A stretch of DNA of 64,000 bases from Tupaia tana. Its lineage: Eukaryota > Chordata > Mammalia > Scandentia > Tupaiidae. A model generated the notes under the pieces. It was not told the origin of the DNA and did no database searches. It saw only the letters and a list, made by a program, of their open reading frames with translations. Position 1 is the stretch's first letter, and every line of letters starts with the position of its first letter. The position numbers and the translations under genes are program-made. Where the stretch lies: assembly GCA_026018925.1 (NCBI GenBank), contig JAKSZU010000005.1:20570779-20634778 (forward strand). The letters run 5' to 3'. Positions 63,295-64,000 of the stretch are shown here, in pieces.

Positions 63295-64000
63295 AACAAA
63301 CTTTAATAAAACCAGCTGGCTGTATGTTTGTAGAATTATTTCTGAGTTCCCCATTTCTAGCTAATGGCTTGTTAATTTTGTATATCCTCTCAAAAAGCCA
63401 GCTATTTTTTGTTGATCTTGTGTATTTTTTCTTTTTGGTCACTATTTCATTTTAATGTAATGTCTGATTTATATATAATCATTTTACATCTTTGTGAGGG
63501 GGCAGTATGATTTTTTAAGACATGTATATGGAGCCCAATAATAAAATTTAAAATATGAACATATTCACCATCTCTAATATTCAACACCACACTATGTTGT
63601 GGACACCCAAAAATTCGTCTACTGCTTTTTTTTTAGTATATGTTACATTGACACCAGTGTTCATTACTCTACACAATTGTGGTACACAATTCCAAAACCT
63701 ATTCTTCTTGTACACATGCACTTTTGGATCTTTTAATCAATTTCTCCTCTTCCTCCTATCCTACCATTTTGCATCTAATAACTATCATAAATCTCTATAT
63801 TTCATTTATTTCTGCTCTGATATTTATTGTTTCTTTCTATGTACTACAATGTTTGTGCTTAATTTGCACATACTTTTCTAGTTTCTTAAAATGCATGCAG
63901 TTTATTTGCCATCTTTCTATTTTTATATGGGTACCTATTACTATTTTTTTTAGTACTACTTTTGTTATATCCCATAAATTCTTCTATCTAGTGTTTCCAT
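63295..64000 (-). mobile_element. L1 ORF2 fragment, antisense, with a nested insertion
   Basis: 63340-63455 ('ctcaaaaagccagctatttt', 'ttgatcttgtgtatttttt') and 63797-64000 ('catttatttctgctctgat', 'ttttgttatatcccataaat') are consecutive parts of L1 ORF2 on the minus strand. The 63457-63796 part does not belong to them. The element runs off the right edge. Confidence 0.78.
63457..63796 (-). mobile_element. L1 3'-end-like insertion inside the L1
   Basis: Splits the L1 ORF2 text. 'ctatttcatttt' on the left and 'tatatttcattta' on the right look like a target duplication. Content ('gaacatattcaccatctc', 'acaattgtggtacacaattc') resembles an old L1 3' UTR read antisense. Confidence 0.5.

Overview
This window is non-coding genomic DNA from a placental mammal. 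It is AT-rich, contains no intact protein-coding gene, and is dominated by layered retrotransposons: LINE-1 (L1), half-LINE-1 (HAL1), tRNA-headed SINEs, MIR, L2 and an MLT1 LTR. The commonest element is a SINE of about 250 bp with a tRNA-like head (clear A and B boxes), a GT/GC-rich body, a CT-rich segment and an A-rich tail. It is not primate Alu, rodent B1/B2, carnivore SINEC or lagomorph C. I cannot name the species; a less-studied eutherian lineage such as colugo is possible, but that is a guess.

Layout. 1-6 kb: L1 3' ends, SINEs, and a retrovirus-like LTR-PBS-leader fragment between about 72-bp direct repeats. 6-14 kb: two large, old L1 fragments (minus near 8-9.8 kb, plus near 10.5-13.3 kb) broken up by SINEs, with an AT-rich hairpin and a mariner-type palindrome. 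15.2-18.4 kb: an L1 3' end with a Tigger-like DNA transposon, then the most notable object, a 2.36-kb HAL1 insertion with 16-bp target-site duplications (TSDs). Its 5' end is not HAL1 but a piece of RAB31 coding sequence. 18.4-32 kb: many SINEs, including two inserted one after the other into the same 12-bp target. 32-38 kb: ancient HAL1/L1 ORF1 remnants, AT-rich palindromes and a second SINE family. 38-42.6 kb: sparse sequence, young SINEs and one SINE-in-SINE nest. 42.7-45.2 kb: a second, older HAL1 with repeated 5' sequence and an ORF1 full of stops. 45-63 kb: L2, MIR, MLT1, a CR1/L3-like remnant, more SINEs and microsatellites. 63.3-64 kb: antisense L1 ORF2 with a nested insertion.

How the parts relate. 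The young SINEs and both HAL1 copies have A-rich tails, and those whose ends can be defined have 11-17 bp TSDs, as expected if L1-type enzymes mobilised them in trans. HAL1 encodes only an ORF1-type RNA-binding protein, so it too must borrow reverse transcriptase. The RAB31-HAL1 joint is what a template switch during such borrowed reverse transcription would leave. Nearly all longer open frames in the window are antisense or low-complexity reading frames of SINEs and microsatellites, not genes.
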